Positions 34,669 through 46,150 of a stretch of 64,000 nucleotides of DNA are shown in pieces. The position numbers were made by a program, and so were the translations under genes. The stretch comes from Petaurus breviceps papuanus (taxonomy: Eukaryota > Chordata > Mammalia > Diprotodontia > Petauridae). Location: the NCBI GenBank assembly GCA_028583685.1, contig JAMXIF010000032.1, positions 8,516,756 through 8,580,755 on the forward strand, read 5' to 3'. The notes below the pieces were generated by a model. The model worked only from the letters and a program-made list of their open reading frames with translations. It searched no databases and had not been told where the DNA came from. Each line of letters starts with the position of its first letter. Position 1 is the stretch's first letter.

Positions 34669-35119
34669 AAATAAAGTCAGTCTTTTACAATATATCTACT
34701 ATGTTATTGTTTTGCATTCGCTACACATGTACAACCTATACTGAACTGCTTATTTTCCCAGTAAGTGTGGGTGACAAGGGAGGAAGGGAATGAATCTGGA
34801 ATTCAAAGTTTTAAAATCAAATGCTTAAAAATATATATACACTATTATTAATACTATTTTACATGTAATTGGGAAATAAGATATACTGGCACTGGGGAAT
34901 AGAGATCCTCCATGCCCTACTGGAAAAGTCGAAGGGGGTATGGGAGAAGATATGGGAGAGAGAAGATTGGAGGAGGGGATATCCTGTGGGACTGCTATTT
35001 TGGGGCGGTGGGTAGGGGGAAAACGGGGAGAAAATTTGTAACTCAAAATCTGGCGGAAATGAATGATATAAATCAGAAGTTAATAAAGAATTTAAAAAAA
35101 AAAAAGAAATAATGAACCA

Positions 35120-35235
35120 ACCCATGTTGGAATCAAAACAAGCTCCTATTCTGATCAGTAGTGAAATTGAGTCTTTGAATCACCACTGTGTTTTCCAGCC
35201 AGGGCTAGATAGGGAGACAGTCTCAAAAGGGTAAG
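35120..35235 (+). pseudogene. 7SL (SRP RNA) retrocopy, 3' part
   Basis: Continues 7SL: 'ctgatcagtagtgaaattg' (7SL ctgatcagtagtgggatcg), 'ttttccagccagggctag' and 'gagacagtctc', then an A-rich tail at 35235-35245 that marks it as a retrocopy. Confidence 0.85.
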
Positions 35236-35269
35236 AAAAAAAAAAGCTCCTTGTTGCCTATCTTCATAT

Positions 35270-35490
35270 TTCATTTTATACTTTTCACAAAATTTCCTCA
35301 TTTAACCTTCACTGAAACTTTGTAAAGTTTTGGGGAGGTGTTGGTGTCACCATGTTGTAAATTGGGAAACAAAGTCACAGAGAGGTTCATTGACTTGACA
35401 GAACGGTCACATAGCTAGTCAACGATGGATCTAAAATTTGATTTAATATCTCCTTAAGACTCCTAATCTAGCGTTCCTTCCACAGTACCA
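35270..35490 (-). mobile_element. MIR, antisense
   Basis: 'catttaaccttcactgaaac', 'aagtcacagagaggttcatt' and 'gtcacatagctagtcaacg' are in antisense order. Confidence 0.65.
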
Positions 35491-35852
35491 TGTTGTACTA
35501 TTCATGAATTAAGTTTAATAACAACTAAACAGAATTGTTTGAATGAAAGAGCAAATAAATATATTTCTTTATTGAAAACAAGCCTTGGCAGGGCTGATGA
35601 ATGAGAATCTGCAGAATGGTACTAAATAAGAGGGGAAAGATGTTGTTGCATGGAATAGAATAGTCAAGCCGACCAGACTTGAAGGTTGCAGGCACAAATT
35701 CACTAGTCTATGCAAATGTTACTTCCCTTATCCCTGGGACTCTTTTTTTTTTTTTTAAATCATTTGGAGCTTTTAAGTAAGTGGCACTTAAGACAATTTT
35801 CCTGGAAAAGAAGAAGAGGAAACAATTGTTGGATTCAGGCCTCTGAAAAGAA

Positions 35853-35874
35853 ATATATATATATATATATATAT
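35853..35874. repeat. (AT)n tract
   Basis: About 11 AT units. Confidence 0.95.
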
Positions 35875-36020
35875 TTTAAGACCAATTGCAAAATCAATTT
35901 TATAAAAAGATTTAAAGTCAGTGAGTACTACAGAAAACTCAGTATACATAACAAATTAGAACATTTGTAGCCATGTCTGTTCAATAATTCCAAATGCAAT
36001 GTTAACCTTGTCATTTTTAG

Positions 36021-36184
36021 CCTGTCAGAAATATAGTGGCCATGTTTATTGCAGTGAGAGTGGTTTGGTTCTAATGGACCTTGCTACAAACCTTATTTTA
36101 TCATCAGCCATCAGAGCTACCACCCCAGAACTTAACAGATTTGCACCAAGAGTTCCTCTCTCATTTCACTTCTACCAATCATGA
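36021..36184 (+). other. Weak candidate alternative terminal exon
   Basis: After 'ttgtcatttttag' (AG at 36019-36020) there is a frame open for 54 residues to TGA 36182-36184, in the phase needed to follow exon C (g + cc gives Ala). The peptide begins ACQKYSGHVYCSESGLVLMD and ends PRVPLSFHFYQS. No AATAAA lies just downstream and I do not recognise the peptide. An open stretch of this length can occur by chance, so this is a hypothesis only. Confidence 0.12.
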
Positions 36185-37440
36185 CTTTATTTTCTCTTTG
36201 CAACATAACTCTTGTAGTTGAAGTATCGTTTTCTTTAATCAGAGCTGAAAGCTGTGGTATTTTGAATGAATGAGAGCTTCTTTATGTCTTCTAACATACC
36301 CACTATTTTGACATCTCTGAAATGACTGAAGAGCCAAAAATTAATCATTTCAAAAGTCTTTTTATAACCAAAAGTATGACATGATAAGATTGATAAATTT
36401 ATCATTTTGGAGATTGTTTTGAACGTACATAAATATTAATCATAACCCAAAAACCTTTTTAGTATGCACAATAGATATTTTTCTCGTCCTTTTTTTTTCC
36501 CTAATTTTGTTTTCCATAGTCTTAAGTAAAAGTTAATATAGGAAAAAATATAGCCCCAAATCATGGATCATTTAATCATTCATTTACCTAGGGCTTTAAG
36601 GTTTTCAAAGTTCTATGCAGATGAGTTATATGTTTAAATATTTTGGCTCAAATACGTAGAACAAAATTACATAAGTAAAGTTAGCACTTGTGTTTATGAC
36701 CCATCCAAACACATCCAGCTTTCTCTTTACTGATGTGGTGACATGAAGGAAAGAAAACCTTTGTTTTTCCAACATTCATCATCATTTGTTTGTTTTTACT
36801 TGCCCTCCCAACCCTCGCGATTGAAGTCCTACAAAAACTCTTTGCAAATAAAGTTTTTTTTTTTTTTTTTGCATTTGGAACCTGGAAAGATGGGAACCAG
36901 AAGTTACAAAGCAGGTCTGGAGATAAAGGAGAACTCAGTTTAGACTGATGCTTTGCATAAGACTGAGAAGTGGCAGTGTCTTTGGAACTTTAAATGAAGA
37001 ACCCAGAAGGAAATAGGGAGGCAGAATGGATAACTTTCCATCCTGAAGCATTTCTAAACATGTGGCTTCATTTCTCTGTCTCAAGCAGTATGAATTCCCA
37101 GAATGCAAGACCTTTTGTGTATTCTGAAACACATTCCAAAGCCAAACCCGTTTTTAAATTATTTCTTATGTTGGATTGTTCATCCTACTGCTGCCTTTTA
37201 TTACTATGAATTATTGAAAGTTCACTGCATATGTTCAAAAGTTTTGGGCAACAATTTCTTTTGTTGTAATGTACAAGAATTTTTATTTCTATCATTTGTC
37301 TACCAGTTATTTGACATTGTAAAATTTCAGGTAATCAGATATAATACAAGCTTCACTGTAAATATCATAATTATGTTTTTTATTTAAAAGAATAAAAAAA
37401 TGCATTCCATTTTTCAGTGAATTAAATTCACTGTGTATTT

Positions 37441-37685
37441 ATTTTAATAATAATAGCAATAATAGCAAGCATTTATTTATCACTTGAAGATTGCAAAGTG
37501 ATTTAGAAATATCATTTCACTTGATCCTCACAACCCTCGGAAGTAGGTGCTATTATGTTACCCATTTTATAGATGAGGGAATTGATGCTGAGTAATGTTC
37601 AGTGACTTGCCCAGGGTTATATAATTAAGAAAAATGTGATTCTGACTCAGGTCTTCCTGACTCTACATCCAGGGTTCCACTTTCC
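37441..37685 (-). mobile_element. MIR, antisense
   Basis: 'cacttgatcctcacaaccct', 'cccattttatagatgaggga', 'agtgacttgcccagggtta' and 'gactcaggtcttcctgact' are in antisense order. Confidence 0.85.
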
Positions 37686-37929
37686 CCACAAATAACTTTG
37701 GATTTTGAAATATATTGACAGTACCTATACCTACTGGTCCAAGGACATGAAACATCTCCAGAATAAAGGGGAAAGGATGGAGAAAAGGGAGCAAACTAGA
37801 GGTAGCTTTCTAATGAATTCTGTTCATTATTTTTATGAATAATTAAATATTTTAAGAGGGTTAAATATGTTAGTATTGTAATATTCTCACAGAGAAATGT
37901 AAGGTTTGAAGCAGCAATGTAGTGGAAAT

Positions 37930-38070
37930 AATGAAAAGATATAATCAGTGACTCTGATGCTTACCTGTGTGGTCTTCGACAAGCCATTTACCCTGCCTGG
38001 GTCAGTTTCTTCATCTGTAAAAGGGGTTGAACTAGGTAATTGTGAAGGTTTCTCCCAGCTATGGTATTAT
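37930..38070 (+). mobile_element. THER/MIR-type SINE
   Basis: 'acctgtgtggtcttcgaca', 'gtcagtttcttcatctgtaa' and 'gaaggtttctcccagctatg' are in sense order. Confidence 0.65.
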
Positions 38071-39674
38071 GAACTCCTTTCACATTTTGTGGAAAACTCT
38101 GAAGTCCATAGAATGGAGAGTGTGATTGTGTGGCGTGGGCATGCACAGACGCTTCTGAGCAATGGCCGTATGGATAGAAAGCAGAAACAAAATATCTGGA
38201 AAGCATATCATTTAAATTCAAAGGCTTTCAACTGGATATAGTTGATCATAACTAAAACATTTAATGTTTATTCATTCTTGAAAGTTTAGAATGGAGTAGA
38301 AGGTTTGTTTTTTGTTTTTCCTATTTCCAGTTTCATTCCCAGTGTAAATCTCCCCCATCTCTTGGTATTCTGGTTTTCATGAAACATTAAGCAAAGTTTT
38401 TAGAGACTTTATCTTCTCACTCTTCCCGTGACCAAAATAACAAAGGGAAAAGAAACGCTTCAGAAAAGAAACACATTCTGTGTTTAGAAACCGCCCACAA
38501 CTAACATCTATCACAGTGTCCCCTGGTAGGGAAGTACTTACATCATTATAGAACTCTAGGCACAGAGGAATTTATTAGGAGTACTTAATTTTAGGGCAGG
38601 AAAGACTCCAAAGGCCTGTTGTTATGGAGTTTTCTAGGCTCTGACTGAGCCAATTTGTCCAAGTTTGAAAATTAAGTGCTATAGAGATCAAGTGCAATAA
38701 AGAGAATACTTAAGAATGCAAAATTGAATGTTTACTTTGCTTGTGCTTCTGACAGATGTATTATGGTCCCTGTTGCCGGTTGTACTGTAAACTCTCACAG
38801 ATTGCTTGTGAGGAAGACACTTTACAAACTCTAAAAAACTGAGTAAAGATTAAGTTATAGTTATTAACATTAACAGGCCACTTCTATGTTTAACTGATTT
38901 CTGTAATATCATTGAACATCGAATTTTAAAAACTCAAATGGGTTTAGTTCCATAGTACTTTCTCTTCAGAAATATGTAGAGCCAGTCCTCAAAGATCCAG
39001 GAAATCTAGAGGAATTCTGGGCATGTGCCTCAAGGAAACCTTGATTCATAGCTGGACCCAACTGAGCAATTCTTCCTTACGTGTCAGAACCAAATTTGAA
39101 ATCTGTTGTATGCTGGGGGCTGTGTAAATGATTTTCTGAGCAATGCTGTGAATGCTAGCTCATAAATCAAGTAAAAAAAAAGCCTTGCTCTTGGCTCAAA
39201 ACTGGAGGTAGTTGTTTCCCTAGACCAGTTGACTTTTGCCAGTAGGTGGGATTCATCAACAGCTGTGTCTTGTGCTGTTTGAAATCCAGTTTGGCTGTTG
39301 GCCAGAACTCTTAATTAAAAAAAAAAAAATCATTGACCTACAGTGAAAAAAGCTTAAGTGCTATGGAAGAGCAGCACTCTTTAAACTATGAATTTGAAAT
39401 CTGCTGCTGGTCAGTGATGTATTTAGGCACAGGGTTTTCAAAAGCAGTAATGGAAATACATTTGGCCAGAATCTGGATAGGCCTTGGACTGATGCGAGTG
39501 TGTGGACCTTTTTATCCAGCTACATTCAGGAAACTAAAAAAGGAGCTTTCTGTAAAAGCAAAGTGAAAAGGAAGCTTTTTGTGGCACAGAAGCTACCAAA
39601 AAAACTGAGAGAAGAAGTAAATAAATTGATTTTAATTTCTTTGAAAGTAATTACTGCAAAATTATCCAGTTAGT
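38071..39674. other. Unrecognised intronic sequence
   Basis: No repeat was recognised for 1.6 kb, which is unusual here. It contains open frames without similarity. It is a candidate for conserved non-coding DNA, pending alignment. Confidence 0.4.
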
Positions 39675-39790
39675 CAGACCATTTATTAGGTGCCTAATAT
39701 GTGGTAGGCACCAGGCTGGATGATAGGGACACAAATGTAATAAATGAAATAACTTCTACTTGCAAGGAGCTCATACTGTGAATTCTTATT
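39675..39790 (-). mobile_element. L2 3' end, antisense
   Basis: 'tatgtggtaggcaccaggct', 'gatagggacacaaatgtaat' and 'cttgcaaggagctcatact' form an antisense L2 terminus. Confidence 0.65.
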
Positions 39791-39884
39791 GGTTCTTGCC
39801 TGTCTTTAAACCCTACAAAATTTAGAAATTCCAGTTCAGTAGCTGTTTCACTGGGAACTAGTGCAGTGATGGACTTGGCTTCAT

Positions 39885-40060
39885 AAACTGTTAGAGCTAG
39901 AAGGAGCCATTGAAGCCTCCTGACCAGTCCTCTATTTCTATAGGTGACAGAACAGTCAAGGTAAAATGGATTGTTCTTGGTCACATCCAATTAGTGGCAA
40001 AATGGAACCTCAAAGCCTGACTTGTAGTCTAGTGCTCTCCACTATGCAATGGTCCTTGAC
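39885..40060 (-). mobile_element. MIR/THER-type SINE, antisense
   Basis: 'actgttagagctagaaggag', 'gttcttggtcacatccaatt' and 'tgacttgtagtctagtgctc' are in antisense order. Confidence 0.65.
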
Positions 40061-40749
40061 TTTGCTTAGTAAGTGTTTTTTGACTTACTGACCACATATT
40101 ATCACATTCAAATAAGGGGTTCTCCTTAATGTTGAAGACTGTTGTGAGCAGCTTCTTAATTACATAGGAATTGAAGGGTGGAGTTTGCTTCCTTTTACTT
40201 GGAAGGCATCATTTGTTGACAGCTACCTCCAATATCATTCATAATGGAAATCTTTTTGATGTTGATGGTGGATATTAGGCTATGGGCGTTGTATTTAGTC
40301 TTTAACCAAGCTAGTAGAGAGCTCTATAATGCTAATAGTAATATTTGAATACTTGAATAGTCTAGAAGAAGCTCCTTCTTTGACATACACATATTTAATC
40401 CTGAAATTTAGCAGCATATTGTAACTAGATATTTGAGAAATGAACATAGGCAAAACTCTTGTCAACTAGTGAACTTTGAAGAGAGTGCTGGATTTGAATA
40501 ATAATAATACAGGCTGCCTAAAAGGTATTTTTTTGAATGCACAACTATGAGATCTATACCGAATCATTCTCATTGGAAGTCCTCAGATTGAGCAAATAAA
40601 TGTAAGAAATCCTTGCTAATTCTACTTTAGATTACCTTGGTGCTTTTAAAAAGGTATCCCAGGGAAGTGAAATGTAAAGATGCCACCTGTTCAAAGAATC
40701 AGAGATCCTATTTATATGTTGCAGTTAGCTTGATATGTAATGTGGTTAG

Positions 40750-40970
40750 ACAGCATAGTATGATGAAAAGTGAGGTAGACTTGGACTGAGAGAGACTTCC
40801 TAGTTGTGTATCTGGTCAAGTCAACTAATCAGAGGTTGTTTTCTCATCTGCAAAATGGTGATAATAATATTTGTAGTACCTACCTCATCAGTTCTATGTG
40901 AAGATTCAAATGAAATAACATTTGTACAATACTTTGCACAATATAAATATCAGTTATTATTATGGTTATC
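40750..40970 (+). mobile_element. MIR
   Basis: 'gttttctcatctgcaaaatg', 'gtacctacctcatcagttc' and 'gtacaatactttgcacaata' are in sense order. Confidence 0.7.
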
Positions 40971-41238
40971 TCATTTTTCTCATCCTTTTCATTGGATTTC
41001 AGATAGAAATGGTCCTAGGACAAGTTACTTGTTTTTCTAATCTTTTATTTCTTCATCTCCATTATTGAAGTTAACACTGAGAGATTCAGTGAACAGGATT
41101 CACTTAAAATACTGCAATATAGAGATTTTCCCTAAAAAATAGACTTATTCACCATGTCAAGCAAAAGATTTTGCCCTGTGAGATATATCTGTGCTTAGAA
41201 AAAGATAATTTCTACATACTTTAAAAATGAAATTCAGG

Positions 41239-41410
41239 GGGGCGGCTAGGTGGCGCAGTGAGTAAAGCGCTGGCCTGGGAGTCAGGAGGGCCCGAGTTCG
41301 GTTTTGGCCTCAGACACTTAACACCCACACACACACAAAAACAAAACCTAGCCGTGTAACCTTGGGCAAGTTACTTAACCCCAAATGCCCTCCAGAAGGC
41401 AAAAAAAAAA
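41239..41410 (+). mobile_element. WSINE-type SINE, CA-bearing subfamily
   Basis: 'gggcggctaggtggcgcagt', 'acacccacacacacac', 'tagccgtgtaaccttgggc' and an A tail. It is flanked by a perfect 16-bp duplication, aaaaatgaaattcagg, at 41223-41238 and 41411-41426. Confidence 0.97.
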
Positions 41411-41426
41411 AAAAATGAAATTCAGG

Positions 41427-41989
41427 ATATTTTATTATTATCATGTCCTTCTGGAACATGAAAACAATTGTTAATAGGGTCAGGTCTCAAGTCATCTAAT
41501 GACCCACATTTAACTGGCAAAGAAGAGTGTGGCTGATAACACATCCATGTGTGTAACAGCTGGAGAAGAAATCAGCTGGGAGGACTGTGTAGCACCATAT
41601 GCCACAATCTCCCTAGAACTTAAAGAGTGCTCCTACTATATAACTCAAAGCTCTGGTTTAAAGAACAGCACAGAACAGCCACCAGCAGCAACACTAGCGT
41701 GATTGAGCCAAGGCTTGATAGGAAGAAGCGTTATTTAGGAGAATGAAAAGTGCTAGATGAGGAGCATTAGATCCAGAGTTCTCCTGGACCTTTCGGCCAA
41801 ATGGATGGAAAGGAAAATCCCTCATCTGGCGTACAGTCCGAGGTTTAGATTAAGACTCATAGCATTTCCTATGATTTAGTACCAGGTCCCTTGACAAGAT
41901 TGTAATAAACAGAAGTGTCCTGTTCTTGTATTTCCATTAGTACTTTTTTTGAGAGAGAGAAAAGCTACCTTTTTTTTCCTTTCCTGTTT

Positions 41990-42036
<47 letters not shown>

Positions 42037-44179
42037 NNNNNNNNNNNNNNNNNNNNNNNNNNNNNNNNNNNNNNNNNNNNNNNNNNNNNNNNNNNNNNNN
42101 NNNNNNNNNNNNNNNNNNNNNNNNNNNNNNNNNNNNAGAGAGAAATACATACTGTGGTTGGAGAACTGCATGATATGAAATTTGAACTTTTTAAAGCTAA
42201 ACTGTTTGAGCGTATCCTTTTATAATCCTTCAAGTCAGTGTTATTACCTACAAATCATAACTAGTTACCAACTTGTCAGGGCCACATGAAAACTCTAGTC
42301 TGTTTCAGAAGTTGTTACCATATTATCTGATTTGCAGACCACGTTAGTCAAAGCCAACTTTTTTGTAGCATTTTCCTAACAGTAATCCAAATTTTTTTTT
42401 AAAAAATTTGGAAACATTTAATACATTCCATATTAATTTGGAAATCTCAATGAGCTCCAGAAACACCTGGCAGCTTTCCTTTTTCCTAAAACTATTACTC
42501 TTCCATTCCTTTTTTTTTTTATTTTGAAGAAGAACCTCTTATTACCGGTAAAGTAACATTTGTTCCCTTTTCTTTCCTGTAAGTTATGAGATAAGTTCTC
42601 ATTTCATACCTTTCCAGAAATCTGCTTTGATTGTGGTCTGACCTCAGAATCATGACTTATGAAAAGAAAAGTCAGTCATTAGAATTACTTCTGTGGCCAT
42701 TTATTGAGAAATTCTAAAGTAGTTTGCAGTTTGTGTTGTGAAATTGAGATATAAAAACAGATGAAAATCACCTCTTTGTCCAGAACTTGATTCCCATCTA
42801 TCAGAGACAAGAAAATATCTTGATTTCCAATAGTAACTTTCTCTGAGAATTTTAGCAGATTTTTTAGAAGTACAATACAGAACTCTTAGCTCCATCGCAC
42901 TTCTAATAGGTAAACAGGTTTGTGTTTTTGGGAACCTAGTATAGCAGGATTATGGAATTCCCAGAACCAGTGATGTCCCTAGGCCATTTTTCTTTACTCC
43001 GTTATTACCTCTCCTAAGGTTACTCTGTTGGAGCAGTTTTGTAGGACCAAGGGTACTCAATGGACTTCATAAGATGTGGACCAGCTGCTTTTCCTTAAGA
43101 CCAATATCATGCCAAAACCATCTCATTTTCTTTCTTTCTTTTTGGCCAGGTAGTATATCCTTTAGCAAAAGCCAAACAACTGTTGCAAAAAAGAAGCTTC
43201 AGCAAGTTCTGTTTGGGAACCAGCATGTTATTTATGTCAAAGGAAGCTCTCATTATTATTTATTAATTGTAAAAGGAAAGAAAAAATAGGGTTTCCTGGA
43301 AAAGGATAAAGGTTCAATATGATAAACTCCCGAAAAGCAATAAAAGGCCAAGGAGCTCAGAAAAATAAAGGACAGGGGAGAGTAAAAGAGATGATTTATC
43401 AAAGTGGCAAGTGTATTACCAGAGGCAAGGTAAGCAGCTATATTTCATCCTGATTAAGGTACTGGAGGATGGGATTCTGTTTAGATGAGTTAACTTGATC
43501 ACATTTTATGTGTAGAAGCAGCCAAAAGTAATTGGAGCATGAGAGGTTTTAAAGGCTAGAAGCTGTGGATGAGCTGACAATGACAAAAGCAGCTGGAATA
43601 CCCATAGGCTTTTTATTTAAGCCCCTGATATTTTTACTCTACTAAATGGCTAAGCACCATCATAGCCAAGGAGAGGTCCAAAACTGGAAAACATTTTCCT
43701 CTGTATTCTTTGTTACCTGAAAGAGAGTAAAATGCAGCCTAAACTTGATGCTAGATCTGGTACCAAGGGATTGTAAATTGTGAAGGCAAATTTATTAATA
43801 TTTAGGTCATTCTGGGTACTTGAGGAATATCAAACATGTTTGACTTCTTTTTAAAGACTCAGGGCTCAGTATATTGATATATTACCAGTTCTTCCCAGAA
43901 AATTGATCTACTTAGACTCCATATCTTGGAACCACATTTTAAAGTTTCTGAGTGTCTTGGGTTGCTCTTTGACTACAATAGCAGAGTACTAAATGTGAAG
44001 GTTTAATTTCAGTTTTAGGATTTGTGTTGTTTTGTTTTGTTTTAAATCAGGGTATTAGAGTTGCATTTGTCTTGGCTTTTCCATATAAATTACAGTTTTT
44101 GAAAGGTGAGTTTTCTAACTGGCACTGATGTTTTTATTTTATTCTTGCTAAATGTAGATAAGGTACAAGGTCACAGCAA
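41427..44179. other. Unique intronic sequence with a gapped GA repeat
   Basis: No exon or named repeat was recognised apart from the GA tract and N gap at about 41997-42142. Open frames at 42701-42895 (-) and 43074-43289 (+) lack similarity. Confidence 0.45.
41997..42142. repeat. (GA)n microsatellite spanning an assembly gap
   Basis: Pure GA on both sides of a 100-N run at 42037-42136. The size is the conventional placeholder, so the true repeat length is unknown. Confidence 0.97.
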
Positions 44180-44193
44180 AAAAGATATCATAG

Positions 44194-44351
44194 GGGCGGC
44201 CAGGTAGCACAGCGAGTAAGAGCACCGGCTCCAGTGTTGAGAAGACCTGGAGATCGAATCCCGGGCTCAGACACTTAGCACCCACCCAGAAATAATAACT
44301 GGCCGTGTAACCTTGAGCAAGTTACTTAACCCCAATTGCTTTAAAAAAAAA
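44194..44351 (+). mobile_element. WSINE-type SINE, 'cccgggctcagaca' subfamily
   Basis: 'ggcggccaggtagcacagcg', 'tcgaatcccgggctcagaca', 'ggccgtgtaaccttgagcaa' and an A tail. The perfect 14-bp duplication aaaagatatcatag lies at 44180-44193 and 44352-44365. It shares diagnostic bases with the SINE at 17654-17818. Confidence 0.97.
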
Positions 44352-44785
44352 AAAAGATATCATAGCTTGAATTCCTATTAGAAATGGTTTTTATGAAACT
44401 GTATACAAGTATAAAGATTTTAGGAATGCTGGCTCTTGGATGTCAGGCATTAAATCAGTCACTGAAATTTCACTCACAGGGCAACTTGCCAAGTTATACC
44501 AAGAAAGAAGTAAGTTGTGTGATTTAGTTCAGTCAATAAAGCACAATAGTCTACATCATTCCACTACTGAAAGGCAATCAGATAATGAACAATCAGCCAC
44601 TTTTGGGTGGAGGTAGAAGACTTATAAAAAGCAAATCACAGCAAGCAAACCTGATTGTGTTTATGGATAGAATTTCAGATCTGTGAATGAACAAACACTG
44701 GAGTATTGATATTAAAGGGAACTGCAGCAAAGCAGCAGCAGAAAAATCATTTAGGAAATTGAAGATTGTGAAAGAAAGTTAAAGG

Positions 44786-44787
<2 letters not shown>

Positions 44788-44826
<39 letters not shown>

Positions 44827-44837
44827 CGCACGCACAT
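44788..44837. repeat. (TG)n(CG)n alternating tract, Z-DNA prone
   Basis: Fifty nucleotides of strict purine-pyrimidine alternation: a TG run, then cgcgcgcgc, then acgcacat. Confidence 0.95.
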
Positions 44838-45807
44838 TCTGGCAGAATGTGAAGAGTGGAATCATCAAGGAAAAGGATAGATTAGCTTGCTGAGTTCAGT
44901 CTGGTGGTAAAAGAGAGTAGCAGGATGAAGGGAAGGATAAATTTAGACTTCACTTCAAAGGAAAACATCGATCTCAAATGTGGTGCTGCCTTTTAAAGGA
45001 AACTGGAAGCAAGGGCAGTCATTTGGGACATTTTTACTTGAATGGATAAAAGCCTAGGAAAAATTAATGATTGCAGCCATCTTGTTCTGTTAGGAAGTCT
45101 AGTAAGAATCTTCCTTTGGGGAGATTTCTATATGCATAATGATGAATATTTTCCCATTCCCGAGAACAAGGTACTTGCTGCTCCTTCCCCCAGGAAGGAT
45201 TTTATATTTTTATTTTTAATCCTAAATCTTTATCTTGGGTGGTGGGCAGGAGGGGTAGGAATACAACCTTGTCCTGGATGTTTAGTTGGCTACAGACTGA
45301 CATTTCTGGACAGCACTTGGTTGAATGTGTTACATATGTGCAAAAGAGTCTTCTGGCAATAATCCCCATTCTGTATTAAAACATAGCAAATGAAGTTTAC
45401 TAGTTTTAGATATGAATCTTACCTGTGTTCAGATAATACAAATTCCATTATTAATATCACTGCAGATGGAAAAGTGAGTTGCACCCTGAAAAGATATATA
45501 AATTTTCTCTTAATAATACTTCCATGTGCACAGTTGTCCAGTGGCACAAGTGTTTAACAAAGGAAGAGAGAAAATATTGAAGAAGTAAGTTTTTGTAAAC
45601 CATGGAATAGATTTTAAAGAGTTATAGAAATGCTAGGTGCCTGGTTTTCCCCTCTGAGGCTCTTTTGTTTAAATCGTATTTTTTTTAATTGCTTTCAAGC
45701 GTTTTTTATAAATCATTGCTTTTTAAAAATTTTATTAGCCTAGTATTCATACTGAAGAGTTTGTGCTGACTTATTAAAATAAAGATTTGTGTATCTCTAT
45801 AAGGTAT
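44838..45807. other. Unrecognised intronic sequence
   Basis: No repeat or exon was assigned. The open frame at 45042-45362 has no similarity and no splice support. Confidence 0.4.
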
Positions 45808-46018
45808 AATGAAATAGTAGATAGTTGACTGACCATGGGATTGGTAGACCTGGGTTCAAATCTTGTTGTTGATCATGGAAAAGTTACTTGACCTCTTCAG
45901 AGGCTTTCTCATCTATAAATTGGGAAAAAATCATAGTTTCACCATCCACCTCATAGGATTGGTATGAAAAGTTCACTGCAAATCTTAAAATGCTATGTAA
46001 ATATGGGTGGTTGTTACT
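45808..46018 (+). mobile_element. MIR
   Basis: 'gacctgggttcaaatcttgt', 'agttacttgacctcttcag' and 'tcataggattggtatgaaaa' are in sense order. Confidence 0.75.
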
Positions 46019-46019
46019 T

Positions 46020-46150
46020 TGTATCCTCTAAAGAGAATATGAGTTCCTGGAGGACAGGAACTGTTTCCTTTTTTGTCGTTTTTGTCTGTAGCACTGAGAA
46101 CAGTGCTGTGCACACATAATAAACACTTAATAAATATTTGTTGAATTGAA
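46020..46150 (+). mobile_element. L2 3' end
   Basis: 'atatgagttcctggaggaca', 'ggaactgtttcc' and 'cacttaataaatatttgttg' form a classic sense L2 terminus. Confidence 0.8.

Larger units (their letters stand above)
32512..35103 (+). mobile_element. HAL1 (half-L1) retrotransposon, apparently full length
   Basis: This 2.59-kb insertion starts 'gggagtagaaataggactt', has a roughly 600-nt GC-richer leader, and carries only a degraded L1 ORF1 (33111-34054). A purine-rich 3' region with no ORF2 follows, then 'agttaataaagaattt' and an A tail. It is flanked by the 16-bp duplication aagaaggaatgaacca (32496-32511) and aagaaataatgaacca (35104-35119), two mismatches. Removing it restores a continuous 7SL copy. 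An independent copy at 58379-59736 has the same ORF1-to-3' UTR junction, so loss of ORF2 is a family trait and not a private deletion. HAL1 elements are known in mammals and rely on L1 machinery. Confidence 0.88.

Noticed and set aside
34340-34680. Purine-rich tract as a possible independent satellite or regulatory element
   Set aside because: The same tract occurs in the other HAL1 copy and is the normal HAL1/L1 3' region.
38090-38241. End of a 97-residue plus-strand frame as a possible exon
   Set aside because: The frame starts in a THER/MIR-type SINE, has no splice-site support and resembles no part of CLEC16A.
41949-42233. Open frames of repeated RE or SL residues around the N gap
   Set aside because: These are translations of the GA microsatellite and unknown bases.
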